Below, in pieces: positions 54,101 to 61,487 of a DNA stretch of 64,000 nucleotides; the first letter of the stretch is position 1, and each line of letters opens with the position of its first letter. Where the stretch lies: positions 2,170,001-2,234,000 of the forward strand of contig NZ_CP101717.1 of NCBI RefSeq assembly GCF_030643825.1, given 5' to 3'. The DNA comes from Salinispirillum sp. LH 10-3-1 (lineage in GTDB: Bacteria > Pseudomonadota > Gammaproteobacteria > Pseudomonadales > Natronospirillaceae). The notes under the pieces are model-generated. The model was not told where the DNA came from. It made no database searches and saw nothing but the letters and a program-made list of their open reading frames with translations. Both the position numbers and the translations under genes were made by a program.

Positions 54101-55881
54101 GGCAACTGACTGAATACCGAAGGCGCTGCAGATGCGCCGTCCCCAGTGCGCAAGAAGAGGTCTTCTGCGATGTTGCTACCACCAATGTCATTCACCGAAA
54201 GCACACGGGTACCTGAGGTCGATACAAACTGCACAACGTTATCCGGTAACTGCTCGGGATCCGCCTGCACAATAATCCGACCACCCAAGATGGAATTATC
54301 GTCGATAGACGTTTGGAAAGCATCCAGCATGGCACCAAAGGTCGCAAAGTTGGCGCTACCGGGAAACGGTGCAATTGAAACTGCTAGGGGTGCGCCACCG
54401 TTCAACAACGGATCTTGAATCTGTATTTGAATAGTATCAGTAGGTGACGGTACGTTCTGGAATACACGCTCTGATACCGCACCACCGGTCAAACCAAGTT
54501 GGGTTCCCGATGTTCCCGGCCCTACATCTTGAATATTAGTGATACGAATATCTGGGTCTGTAGAAATCAACTCAATGCCATTTCCGTTAGGAGTCAGCTG
54601 AAACTCCAGACCTGCGGGTAGTGGTCCACTCAACGTGACAGAGCCTACACCGTTATTCAAATCATTGATCAGCGTTGCTTGGTCCGTGTACTGAGTACCA
54701 GCCGCAAACGTCGCTGTAATTGTTGTCGGCACACCAGAATCTTGGAAGTTTATCTCAATGTCCTGGGCATTTGGCAGAGGTTCAAACAGTAGCTCAGGGC
54801 CTGACGCCGCACCGCCTACACCACCATAACCAATGGCATCGATTAAGTTACCGGTTCCGCCTACGATCCCCTGAAATTCAGTACCATTAGTCGAGAAGAA
54901 GCGAAGTTGATCTGGCAGTGTATCCAAATGCACAAATACCCTACCCGCAGTAATCGGGTTTGAATTCAATGCCGTTTCAATCAGGGTACGCGCTTGCGCA
55001 GGCGTCGTTGGCTGCGCGGTCAATGGCCCCAAGGTAACGACCGTTGGCACAGCTGATCCAGGCAGTTGAATAGACAGGTCTATCGTGTCACTGGCACCCA
55101 CTAACGGTGCCAACGGATCAGCCATAGCAGCATCAGGATTTAAGCTATAGAACTGCGGAGTACTGATTCCCGTAGAATAAATGCCCACCGGCTCTACCGC
55201 ATCACCCGCCGTATAGATATCCGCCAAGTTCAAGCTACCGGTCACCGACGACGCCGTTCCCGCCGTAGTCGGTACACCCACGGTACTGAGTACGGTTTGC
55301 GTTGCTACGGGTGAACCCACCTGAACCTGACCAATCGCCAGGCCATTGGTACGCGTAATACTGCCCAACTGCGCCAAAATAGGCGCCCCTGCAGGTACGT
55401 TTACACCCGCATTCACTTTATTCGTGCCGCGCGGCGGTTGACTGGCAGTATCAATACGCAAGTCTTGCAGAATACCATCCACAATACCGCTGGCGCTGGC
55501 ACCAAAACCCTGTAAGCGGGCATTTTGATTCGATGTGATATAACCGTTTTTATCGACACCGAATATACCGGAGCGCGTATAAGTTACTTCACCGTTTGGA
55601 TATTGCGTAACAAAGAAACCACTTCCGTCGATGGCCATATCCAGCACACTGCCGGTTTGGGTAATATTACCCTGCGTCATCTTCTGGCCAATATTAGCGA
55701 TATTCACCCCGCCGCCGACCGGGTTGCGGCCCGTGCCCAGCATGCTGGACGTATAGGCATCGCCAAACTCGGTACGGCTGGCTTTAAAACCGGTCGTCGA
55801 GGCATTCGCAATGTTATTACCAGTGACCTTGAGGTCTTTATTCGCTGCGGCCAAGCCGCTCAAGCCTGTGCTGAAACTCAT
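51139..55881 (-). CDS. flgE: Giant flagellar hook protein FlgE
   Basis: Hook subunit of 1580 residues; the family is usually about 400-450, with larger ones below 1000. Ends are standard: SFSTGLSGLAAANKDLKVT and NIANASTTGFK at the N-terminus; SSALEDSNVDLSEQLVHLII near residue 1535 at the C-terminus. FlgE_D2-like sequence (SSLTIYDSLGNQHVLQMFFV) lies around 1314-1420. Between about 260 and 1245 are seven or eight modules of 80-100 residues (near 264, 370, 480, 598, 776, 885, 988, 1112), each with paired strands, a helix, a G(R/K)V strand and an L.F.S-like strand. The frame is uninterrupted over 4.7 kb, so it is not a pseudogene. GAGG lies 8 nt before the ATG. Confidence 0.96.
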   Translation of the reverse strand: MSFSTGLSGLAAANKDLKVTGNNIANASTTGFKASRTEFGDAYTSSMLGTGRNPVGGGVNIANIGQKMTQGNITQTGSVLDMAIDGSGFFVTQYPNGEVTYTRSGIFGVDKNGYITSNQNARLQGFGASASGIVDGILQDLRIDTASQPPRGTNKVNAGVNVPAGAPILAQLGSITRTNGLAIGQVQVGSPVATQTVLSTVGVPTTAGTASSVTGSLNLADIYTAGDAVEPVGIYSTGISTPQFYSLNPDAAMADPLAPLVGASDTIDLSIQLPGSAVPTVVTLGPLTAQPTTPAQARTLIETALNSNPITAGRVFVHLDTLPDQLRFFSTNGTEFQGIVGGTGNLIDAIGYGGVGGAASGPELLFEPLPNAQDIEINFQDSGVPTTITATFAAGTQYTDQATLINDLNNGVGSVTLSGPLPAGLEFQLTPNGNGIELISTDPDIRITNIQDVGPGTSGTQLGLTGGAVSERVFQNVPSPTDTIQIQIQDPLLNGGAPLAVSIAPFPGSANFATFGAMLDAFQTSIDDNSILGGRIIVQADPEQLPDNVVQFVSTSGTRVLSVNDIGGSNIAEDLFLRTGDGASAAPSVFSQLPPASPQTLDITLQGPNINDGISTTITLEPFPIGGQIRSMSDLIESFQAAVNNDSTLAGRVRVQEDPDRPGYLQVTTDGPFASDGTSIVRITDNVGTLTGLLGIDTEDVGPNAPLVTAPIAGSDLFAGGGSIDLTTIPGTPVQVQGNNTTQLTFNNFESGTVSTLRGSLSLPSTSIGDQGGVLGRTLDIRVLTGSIDSTISIPVPGTGFASRADLANAVNNALFANPTLSGNVTAGLDGTNLLFANTANNSNPITVVDNGSTAVGFNADTLGLTSNSVPLPTSTPGTSDTPANNQLRVSVGGENPGVGTIVIPAGEYTNADEVVASINAQINAVGQLAGKVEASQVNGRIVFALTALGGFPNSLNVTNVPGNTGSLAAIGHSSQTTTAAIDPVDRRNSFRINLAVPLPDPDNRSGSVEISIDENIRSIEQLAQAINRELADVPEADYIGVKAQVTLNPDGTKQLQLVATRAGEPSQISISNVQAIGEDITVEELNAMLQIDRLNSDYLELGQPKVNNGYPEQSFILTDPDGEERIVTIDEKQTASQTATQLSALPGVNATASTQLRFLSSDYSNAGDMNVFINGQVITSNNFLAMVEEINQYQQTSLSGITASLDGDSGDLILTSGTGQDITVQIESPRVADRLTLLGEEGTAPITLGAVPDGETTALVGGTVEIILNKDYSMRQPDPRVTGLFNGLVADDFEDFVINAFDPKNPETYNETSSLTIYDSLGNQHVLQMFFVKDQDDPNRPFDLNSWTVYAQIDGRDIGDPDLSLPFPENQVPTQAQFKMFFNADGTLNKEASGSWLISNWLPRNDEGGATGGYGPRPQAQGGQLPIPVPNVSSNFEINFERVTQFGGPFSRENFSQDGYASGQLKDLEINDQGEIAARYTNGQSQVIGQVAVASFRNPEGLSPIGFTEWTESFESGDATIGVPGTGTLGKIRSSALEDSNVDLSEQLVHLIIAQRNFQASAKTIETASAITQTIINLR

Positions 55882-56004
55882 CGGTATATCCTCTTATGCA
55901 ACCCGGTTAGGGATTCTTTTCTGTGGGCTGAAGACAAAGCTTCGCCGTTAGCAGAAAAATAGATTTTTCCACTTAATTAATAACTACTTGATGCTTTTTA
56001 TGAA

Positions 56005-56036
56005 TCGGTATTAAGCCAACACGGGCTTAATACCGA
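56005..56036. terminator. Perfect hairpin between flgD and flgE
   Basis: TCGGTATTAAGCC and GGCTTAATACCGA (13-bp arms, 6-nt loop) 15 bp beyond the flgD stop. No T run follows on the minus strand, so partial termination or mRNA processing between flgD and the giant flgE is more likely than full termination. Confidence 0.6.
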
Positions 56037-56051
56037 CCAATTTTATCTACG

Positions 56052-56804
56052 TTAAAATACGTGATTAATACGCGTTACTTTATCCAGCGTCGTATCTTTT
56101 CCGTTCTCAAGATTCAGTTTTACGGTGTTATCCGCCAATATGGAAACACTGTCGACTCGCGAACTCATGGACACCGCTTGCGCCATATTCTGTCCGGCTA
56201 CGTTGCCCATAATGCGGAAGCGGTAATTTCCTTCCGGATGCGGAAAAGGATTGCCGTCTTCGTCAGTCTCAAATTTGTCGTAGTCTATGTCGGCCCACTT
56301 GCCATTCACTTCCAGATCCAAGCCGTTCCATTTGAACGCCAGCTCACCGGATGGCTGTGGCCCCAAGGCAACAGATTCAATCACCTGGCCGAACTCGTCT
56401 TCAATCTGCAAGACTAAGTTGTCGGCACCGGGCGTAATATTGGCCGTGCCAAATACCAAGTCGCCGTAGCGCAATGCACTTTCTTGCTGGCCGTCAACCG
56501 TCACCGCACCACCGACCAAGCTTGACGCTTGCAGTGCTTGGCTCGACTTCATGGCCGTGGCCAGCTTATCAAAGCCACCGCTCATATTGGTGATACCTTC
56601 AACCGTTGAGAATTGCGCCAATTGCGCAATGAACTCGCCGTTTTCTTTCGGCTCCAACGGGTTTTGGTTGGTCAACTGGGCGATCATCAACTCCAGGAAC
56701 TGATCCTTACCCAACTCGCCACGGTCCGCTTTAGGCGGTGCCTTCTTGTCAATGCTGTACTGGTCGAGTGGATTACTCGCGCCAACTTGATTGATGTTAG
56801 ACAT
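56052..56804 (-). CDS. flgD: Hook assembly scaffold FlgD
   Basis: Hook cap that is discarded when the hook is finished. The N-terminal FlgD domain has LGKDQFLELMIAQLTNQNPLEPKENGEFIAQLAQFS; the C-terminal Fn3/tudor-like part spans about 110-240. Length 250 is ordinary, although it must cap a hook made of subunits over three times normal size. It is followed by a hairpin and flgE. Confidence 0.96.
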   Translation of the reverse strand: MSNINQVGASNPLDQYSIDKKAPPKADRGELGKDQFLELMIAQLTNQNPLEPKENGEFIAQLAQFSTVEGITNMSGGFDKLATAMKSSQALQASSLVGGAVTVDGQQESALRYGDLVFGTANITPGADNLVLQIEDEFGQVIESVALGPQPSGELAFKWNGLDLEVNGKWADIDYDKFETDEDGNPFPHPEGNYRFRIMGNVAGQNMAQAVSMSSRVDSVSILADNTVKLNLENGKDTTLDKVTRINHVF

Positions 56805-56819
56805 GATGCATTACCTGTT

Positions 56820-57260
56820 TTAACGACCCATTGTCAGGGTTTTCTGGACCAGTGTTTTGGCGGTGTTGAATACTTCAACATTCACCTGGAAAGTACGCGA
56901 TGCCGAGATCATGTCGGCCATTTCTTCGACCACATTGACGTTCGGGTAATACACATAACCTTCTGGATCCGCCATAGGGTGAGTAGGATCATAACGAATT
57001 TCAAGCGGCCCGTCTTTTTCTACAATGGCGGCCACATTCACACCATTACCGACATCACGATTGGCCGTCAGATAACGGAAATCCGGGTGATTCATCTGCT
57101 TCGGTATCACCTCAAACACGGGCTTACGGGCACGATAGGTTTCGTCGATGCTGGAACTCACGCTCTGCGCGTTAGCCAGGTTACTGGCCGTGGTGTTCAA
57201 GCGCACCGACTGGGCGGTCATACCGGATCCAGCGATGTTGATCGTATTGGTAAATGACAT
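56820..57260 (-). CDS. flgC: Proximal rod protein FlgC
   Basis: Rod subunit with family N-terminus INIAGSGMTAQSVRLNTTASNLANAQSV and C-terminal VVEEMADMISASRTFQVNVEVFNTAKTL. Length 146 is normal. It lies between flgB and flgD with short spacers. Confidence 0.97.
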   Translation of the reverse strand: MSFTNTINIAGSGMTAQSVRLNTTASNLANAQSVSSSIDETYRARKPVFEVIPKQMNHPDFRYLTANRDVGNGVNVAAIVEKDGPLEIRYDPTHPMADPEGYVYYPNVNVVEEMADMISASRTFQVNVEVFNTAKTLVQKTLTMGR

Positions 57261-57289
57261 GGTGCTATTCTCCTAACGCCCAGCGTTCA

Positions 57290-57688
57290 TTATTCGCCTC
57301 TCAGGGCGCTACGCAGCCCCAAGAAACGGCCATTCAGGAATTCGAAGCTGGCGTTGTACGACATTGCGTTCTTAGTGAACTCAGCGTGTTCAACGTTGTC
57401 ATCAACGGTGTTACCGTCAATGGCTGGCTGATAAGGACTACGATACAACAGTTCAAAATCAACCGATCCGCGTCCAGCAATGTGGCGATTATTGGTACGC
57501 TTCACTGCCAGGCTGGCATTCTTGTCCACTTCGCCACGGAGCACGGCCTCAAAATCAATGTCACGGGCTTTGAACCCGGGGGTATCCGCATTGGCCAGGT
57601 TATTCGCCAACACTTCAGTACGCTCAGCGCGAACCAACAATGCTTTCTGGTGAATACCCAACGAATTTTGAAAACCTAACGCTGACAT
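57290..57688 (-). CDS. flgB: Proximal rod protein FlgB
   Basis: Rod subunit of 132 residues. N-terminal helix HQKALLVRAERTEVLANNLANADTPGFKARD matches the rod family; the C-terminal helix AEFTKNAMSYNASFEFLNG is in place. GAGGAG precedes the ATG. It is first gene of flgBCDE, with a sigma-54 promoter 33 bp upstream. Confidence 0.97.
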   Translation of the reverse strand: MSALGFQNSLGIHQKALLVRAERTEVLANNLANADTPGFKARDIDFEAVLRGEVDKNASLAVKRTNNRHIAGRGSVDFELLYRSPYQPAIDGNTVDDNVEHAEFTKNAMSYNASFEFLNGRFLGLRSALRGE

Positions 57689-57720
57689 GATAGTGCTCCT
57701 CTTGTGTGCACGTTTTACAA

Positions 57721-57736
57721 TACAACTTGCGTGCCA
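57721..57736 (-). promoter_or_regulatory. Sigma-54 promoter of flgBCDE
   Basis: Minus strand TGGCACGCAAGTTGTA: perfect TGGCACG at -24, correct spacing, but TTGTA in place of TTGCA at -12. The leader is about 22 nt. It starts 9 bp after the cheR terminator. Confidence 0.72.
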
Positions 57737-57744
57737 GAAATGAA

Positions 57745-57767
57745 AAACCCGCCTAATCAGCGGGTTT
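57745..57767 (-). terminator. Intrinsic terminator after cheR
   Basis: AAACCCGC pairs with GCGGGTTT around a 7-nt loop, and on the minus strand is followed by a T-rich TTTTTCATTTC. It separates cheV-cheR from flgB. Confidence 0.85.
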
Positions 57768-57826
57768 GGTGGCTTCTAAGGGCGCTTCACTGCAGCCAAA
57801 AGCGACAAGAATTGCCGCTTTTTCCG

Positions 57827-58651
57827 CTACTTTTTCCGGTAGATGATGCCAGGGCGGCAATGCACCATTTCATAAAGATCGTTCAAGCCATTGACGGCTT
57901 CAGATGCACCGACGATCAAATACCCGCCGGGCCGCAACGACTGGTGCATTTTCTTCAAAATCTGGGTCTTAAGATCACCGGTAAAATAAATCAAAACATT
58001 ACGACAAAAGATGATATGAAACTGCCCCAGCAATGAGTAGCTTTCCAGCAAGTTCAGAATTTTGAACTCCACTCGTGACGCAATCACCGGCTTGATGCGC
58101 CAGCGCCCATCGGTGGTTTGATCAAAGTACTGCTTTAGTTGCGCTGTATCCAGTCCACGTCCGAGGGCCAGCATGGCATATTCACCCGCTTTTGCGTCAC
58201 TGAGTGCTCGCGTGCTGATGTCAGTTGCGATGATTTTCTCACCTTGAAACGAGCCTGGTCGAGTACGCTTAAACTCTTCCATAATCATGGAGATTGAGTA
58301 CGGCTCTTGCCCGGTCGAGCATGCCGCCGACCAAATACGCAGCGGCTGCTTCACCTTTTCTTGCGTGTATTCCGGCAGCAACTTGTTGCGCAAGATATCG
58401 AATGGATGCATGTCCCTGAACCACAAGGTTTCATTCGTGGTCATAGCATCCACCACCTGGGCACGCAAGCTGCCACGCATATCTCGTTCCACCAACTTCA
58501 GGAGATCCGCGAGGGTCTCTGAGTTCGTGTCTTTAAGAATGTTGCGTAACCGGCTAGACACCAAATACTGCTTGTTAGGACCCAGTGCAATTCCGGAATG
58601 CTTTTCCAGAAACTGGCTGAACTCCTCATAACCTCTGCTAACAGCCGACAT
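57827..58651 (-). CDS. cheR: Chemotaxis methyltransferase CheR
   Basis: Methylates glutamates of chemoreceptors using SAM. The N-terminal helical domain (1-75) precedes the catalytic domain, with TTNETLWFRD, the SAM-binding WSAACSTGQEPYSISM, ATDIS, and the late motif FCRNVLIYF. Length 274 is normal. It is 19 bp after cheV, ahead of flgB, as in pseudomonads. Confidence 0.97.
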   Translation of the reverse strand: MSAVSRGYEEFSQFLEKHSGIALGPNKQYLVSSRLRNILKDTNSETLADLLKLVERDMRGSLRAQVVDAMTTNETLWFRDMHPFDILRNKLLPEYTQEKVKQPLRIWSAACSTGQEPYSISMIMEEFKRTRPGSFQGEKIIATDISTRALSDAKAGEYAMLALGRGLDTAQLKQYFDQTTDGRWRIKPVIASRVEFKILNLLESYSLLGQFHIIFCRNVLIYFTGDLKTQILKKMHQSLRPGGYLIVGASEAVNGLNDLYEMVHCRPGIIYRKK

Positions 58652-58670
58652 ATGGCTGGGTACTCCCTAG

Positions 58671-59621
58671 TTATTCTTCGAGTGCCGGTACGGTACCACC
58701 ACGGGCCATAATCTGATCGATCACCTTCTGAGCCAGCTCATCCGGGTGGAACTTAGCTTGGAAATCATTGGCACCTACTTTCTGCACCATGGCTTTATTG
58801 AACACACCACTCAGCGAAGTATGCAGAATAATGTGCATGTCCTTCAATTCCGGTTGATTTCTTATGTTGGCGGTCAGAGTGTAGCCGTCCATTTCTGGCA
58901 TTTCGATGTCGGAAATGATCATGGCAAACTCTTCCACCGGATTCTTACCGTCCGCAATCATTTGCACCAGATAGTCCCACGCCTCTTTACCGTCTTCAAG
59001 GATAACTGTCTCAATGCCAATTTGTTCAACACAGCGGCTGATCTGCTTACGCGCAATGCGCGAATCATCGACGATCAGTACCTTGTTGTTCACCGCTGCA
59101 CTGCGTGCATCGTCGGTAATCAGGCCTTCTCGGATGGTTTCATCGACTGGCGACACTTCCGCTAGAATCTTTTCGACATCGATGATTTCTACCATCTGAT
59201 CGTCGAGTTTGGTGACTGCCGTCAGATAGTGATCATGGCCAGTGCCCTTGGGGGGTGGCAGAATGTCCTCCCAATTCATGTTAACAATGCGATCAACCGA
59301 GTCCACCAAAAAGCCCTGCACACGGTTGTTGTATTCTGTGATGATCACAAAGGCATCATCAATGTTTTCCAGCGGCCGCTTTCCGGTCGCCAATCCGAGA
59401 TCTAAAATAGGGGTTGTGCCGCCTCGTATATGGGCAACGCCACGCACCACAGACTTGCTCTTTGGCATACTGGTGAGGCGCGGGCACTGCAGTACCTCTT
59501 TGACCTTAAAGACGTTGATCCCATACAGCTGTTTACCGTTGAGACGAAACAGCAAAAGCTCAAGCCTGTTTTGGCCTACAAGTTGCGTTCTCTTGTTGAC
59601 ACTATCCAATACTCCGGCCAT
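58671..59621 (-). CDS. cheV: Chemotaxis coupling protein CheV
   Basis: CheW-like domain (about 15-160) fused to a receiver (about 180-305; phosphoacceptor in AMIISDIEMPEMDG). Couples receptors to CheA and may buffer phosphate. I choose the ATG at 59619-59621, with GGAG 7 nt upstream; the resulting N-terminus MAGVLDSVNKRTQLVGQNRLEL is typical. Divergent from flgA across a 104-bp gap. Confidence 0.95.
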   Translation of the reverse strand: MAGVLDSVNKRTQLVGQNRLELLLFRLNGKQLYGINVFKVKEVLQCPRLTSMPKSKSVVRGVAHIRGGTTPILDLGLATGKRPLENIDDAFVIITEYNNRVQGFLVDSVDRIVNMNWEDILPPPKGTGHDHYLTAVTKLDDQMVEIIDVEKILAEVSPVDETIREGLITDDARSAAVNNKVLIVDDSRIARKQISRCVEQIGIETVILEDGKEAWDYLVQMIADGKNPVEEFAMIISDIEMPEMDGYTLTANIRNQPELKDMHIILHTSLSGVFNKAMVQKVGANDFQAKFHPDELAQKVIDQIMARGGTVPALEE

Positions 59622-59646
59622 TTTCACACTCCAGAATCACATTGAC

Positions 59647-59662
59647 TGGCATAATAATTGAA
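59647..59662 (+). promoter_or_regulatory. Possible sigma-54 promoter of flgA
   Basis: TGGCATAATAATTGAA keeps TGGCA and TTG with the right spacing but lacks the C at -12. The leader would be about 53 nt. Confidence 0.35.
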
Positions 59663-59725
59663 TGACGTTAACTCATACGACATTCACTGACGGTTATCTG
59701 TCATTGTAGACCAATAGGCACCCGA

Positions 59726-60481
59726 ATGGCGCGCTTCTCAAAGGCCCTAGTACGACGTTACTGTGCACTCCAAAGCCTGTCAGGCATCTTATTCTGCCTG
59801 CTGCTTTTGCCCTTGCCTGCTACAGCGCTGGATAGAGACCAGCTCACCGCAGAGTTAAGTGAGCACATCCGTAAAGCTATTCTAGACCATTATAGCGGCG
59901 CTACAGCAGAAAAAATTAATATTGACCTCACTCTACCGAACGCGGTCAGCTTACTTGAAGAATGCTCGGCACCTCTTCATGTTACAGCAAGTCGGAATCA
60001 ATGGATTGGTAATGTTCGCTTGCGGGTTGCTTGCGAGGCTGAGCAAAACTGGACAACACATGTGGTTGCCAGTGTTGGCATGCGCCTTCCGGTCGTGGTG
60101 TTAAGTCGGTCACTTCCGCGTAATTCAGTTCTCACTGAGACCGACATTACCCTGCAAGAGCTAAACATTGCCGATCAACATCAAGGTTTTTATCTCGATG
60201 CCGATGCAGTCATCGGTTCTGCACTCGCGCGCGATCTTGGACTCGGCTATGTCTTGCACAGCCGTGTACTGAACGCACCCAAGTTAGTTTCACGCGGGGA
60301 TGCAGTGACCATCAGAGCCACCGGCGGTGGAATTTCAGTATCGATGGCCGGTACAGCACTGACGGACGGCGTCGAAGGGCGTCAAATTTCTGTCAGAAAC
60401 AACAACTCTGGTAAAGTGGTGCGCGCTTGGGTTATAGGCCGGGGGCTGGTTGAAGTACCTTTTACCCCGCGCGGCGAGTAG
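59726..60481 (+). CDS. flgA: P-ring assembly chaperone FlgA
   Basis: Periplasmic protein needed for FlgI ring assembly. Signal peptide about 1-35 (LSGILFCLLLLPLPATA). The C-terminal SAF-like domain has VVVLSRSLPRNSVLTETDI and ends with VRNNNSGKVVRAWVIGRGLVEV, both typical. Length 251 is normal. It begins the plus-strand unit flgA-flgM-flgN. Confidence 0.94.
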   Translation: MARFSKALVRRYCALQSLSGILFCLLLLPLPATALDRDQLTAELSEHIRKAILDHYSGATAEKINIDLTLPNAVSLLEECSAPLHVTASRNQWIGNVRLRVACEAEQNWTTHVVASVGMRLPVVVLSRSLPRNSVLTETDITLQELNIADQHQGFYLDADAVIGSALARDLGLGYVLHSRVLNAPKLVSRGDAVTIRATGGGISVSMAGTALTDGVEGRQISVRNNNSGKVVRAWVIGRGLVEVPFTPRGE

Positions 60482-60526
60482 AATGGCATTAACGCCAAAA
60501 AAAATTCATTATTTTTAGATTTGCAC

Positions 60527-60553
60527 TAAAGTTTGCTTAAGCCTTGCCGCTAA
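60527..60553 (+). promoter_or_regulatory. FliA (sigma-28) promoter of flgM
   Basis: TAAAGTTT, 11 nt, GCCGCTAA: one mismatch from consensus. Transcription would start near 60563, 27 nt before flgM. It forms the usual feedback loop in which FliA drives its own inhibitor. Confidence 0.92.
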
Positions 60554-60589
60554 AGCACCTAGCGGAACTGTAACTTTGAGGGTTTTATC

Positions 60590-60901
60590 ATGGCAATTAA
60601 TTTCAACAACGGCATTGGTCCCGGTCAAAACGGAACCAATGGCGCCAAAAGCAAAGACAACGTCACTCCACTCACGCGGGATGTTGCCAGCAATAGCCAG
60701 AATGCTTCCAATAAGGAAGATTCGGTGAAACTGAGCAGTCAGGTACAATCCTTGCAGAGTCTGGAAGCGCAGATCAAAAAAATGCCGGATGTGGACCAAG
60801 AGCGTGTTGACACAATCAAGTCAGCAATCGCCAATGGCGAATACACCATTAACTATGAGCGCCTGGCAGCAGCCATCCAGAAATTTGAGGGAAGCCTCTA
60901 A
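60590..60901 (+). CDS. flgM: Anti-sigma-28 factor FlgM
   Basis: Small unfolded protein that binds FliA and is exported after hook completion. 103 residues, N-terminal half rich in Asn, Gly and Lys; conserved C-terminal part VDQERVDTIKSAIANGEYTINYERLAAAI. GAGGG precedes the ATG. If the STAS protein at 15.5 kb behaves like HsbA, FlgM would be its partner. Confidence 0.95.
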   Translation: MAINFNNGIGPGQNGTNGAKSKDNVTPLTRDVASNSQNASNKEDSVKLSSQVQSLQSLEAQIKKMPDVDQERVDTIKSAIANGEYTINYERLAAAIQKFEGSL

Positions 60902-60954
60902 TTCCATTGATGTGAAGGCCGTTGCAGTCAGGCTCTTAGCGGGAGAGTTCTATC

Positions 60955-61413
60955 ATGCAATGGTCAGATGAATACGAAAAAGCTCTAGAACAACACCTCA
61001 GTGAGTTACTTTCGCTAGGGCGGCAAATGCTTGCCGCCCTCATGGAAGAATACGACGCACTTTACCAGCGCGAACCCCCTTCAACCGAAGTCATCGCTCA
61101 AAAGGCCACACTGGCGCAAAAACTTGCTACAACGCAAGACGCCTATGTAGCTCACATCAAAGAATTGGGTGACACTGATTTGCGAGCAGCTCTAGAAGCA
61201 CAAGCGCCTCGCTTGATTCCACTGCTTGATGATACCAAGAGTATGCTGCAGCAATGCGACCGCCATAACCAAATCAATGGCCGCTTATTGACTCGCACGC
61301 ACTTGAAGAATCAATTGTTCGGTCGATTACTGAAAAGCCACTTGCCAGAGCCGACCTACTCGCGCGGCGGACAGATGACAGAAAACTCCGGAGCAACGCT
61401 GGGCAAGGCATGA
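60955..61413 (+). CDS. flgN: FlgK/FlgL export chaperone FlgN
   Basis: Helical chaperone of 152 residues after flgM. The C-terminal motif NQINGRLLTRTHLKNQ and the late TYSRGGQ are characteristic of FlgN. GGGAG lies 9 nt before the ATG. It must here chaperone an unusually large FlgK (1021 aa). Confidence 0.88.
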   Translation: MQWSDEYEKALEQHLSELLSLGRQMLAALMEEYDALYQREPPSTEVIAQKATLAQKLATTQDAYVAHIKELGDTDLRAALEAQAPRLIPLLDDTKSMLQQCDRHNQINGRLLTRTHLKNQLFGRLLKSHLPEPTYSRGGQMTENSGATLGKA

Positions 61414-61487
61414 TTTCGCTGACTTGACTGGGTAAGCTCCTTTGAGCGAAAGTCTAATATTCTCTGGCATTTGAGGCGAACAGCGGC

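Noticed and set aside
51139-55881. flgE as a fusion or assembly artefact
   Set aside because: One continuous frame with proper ends, regular internal modules and similar modules in FliD and FlgK; nothing suggests joined unrelated genes.
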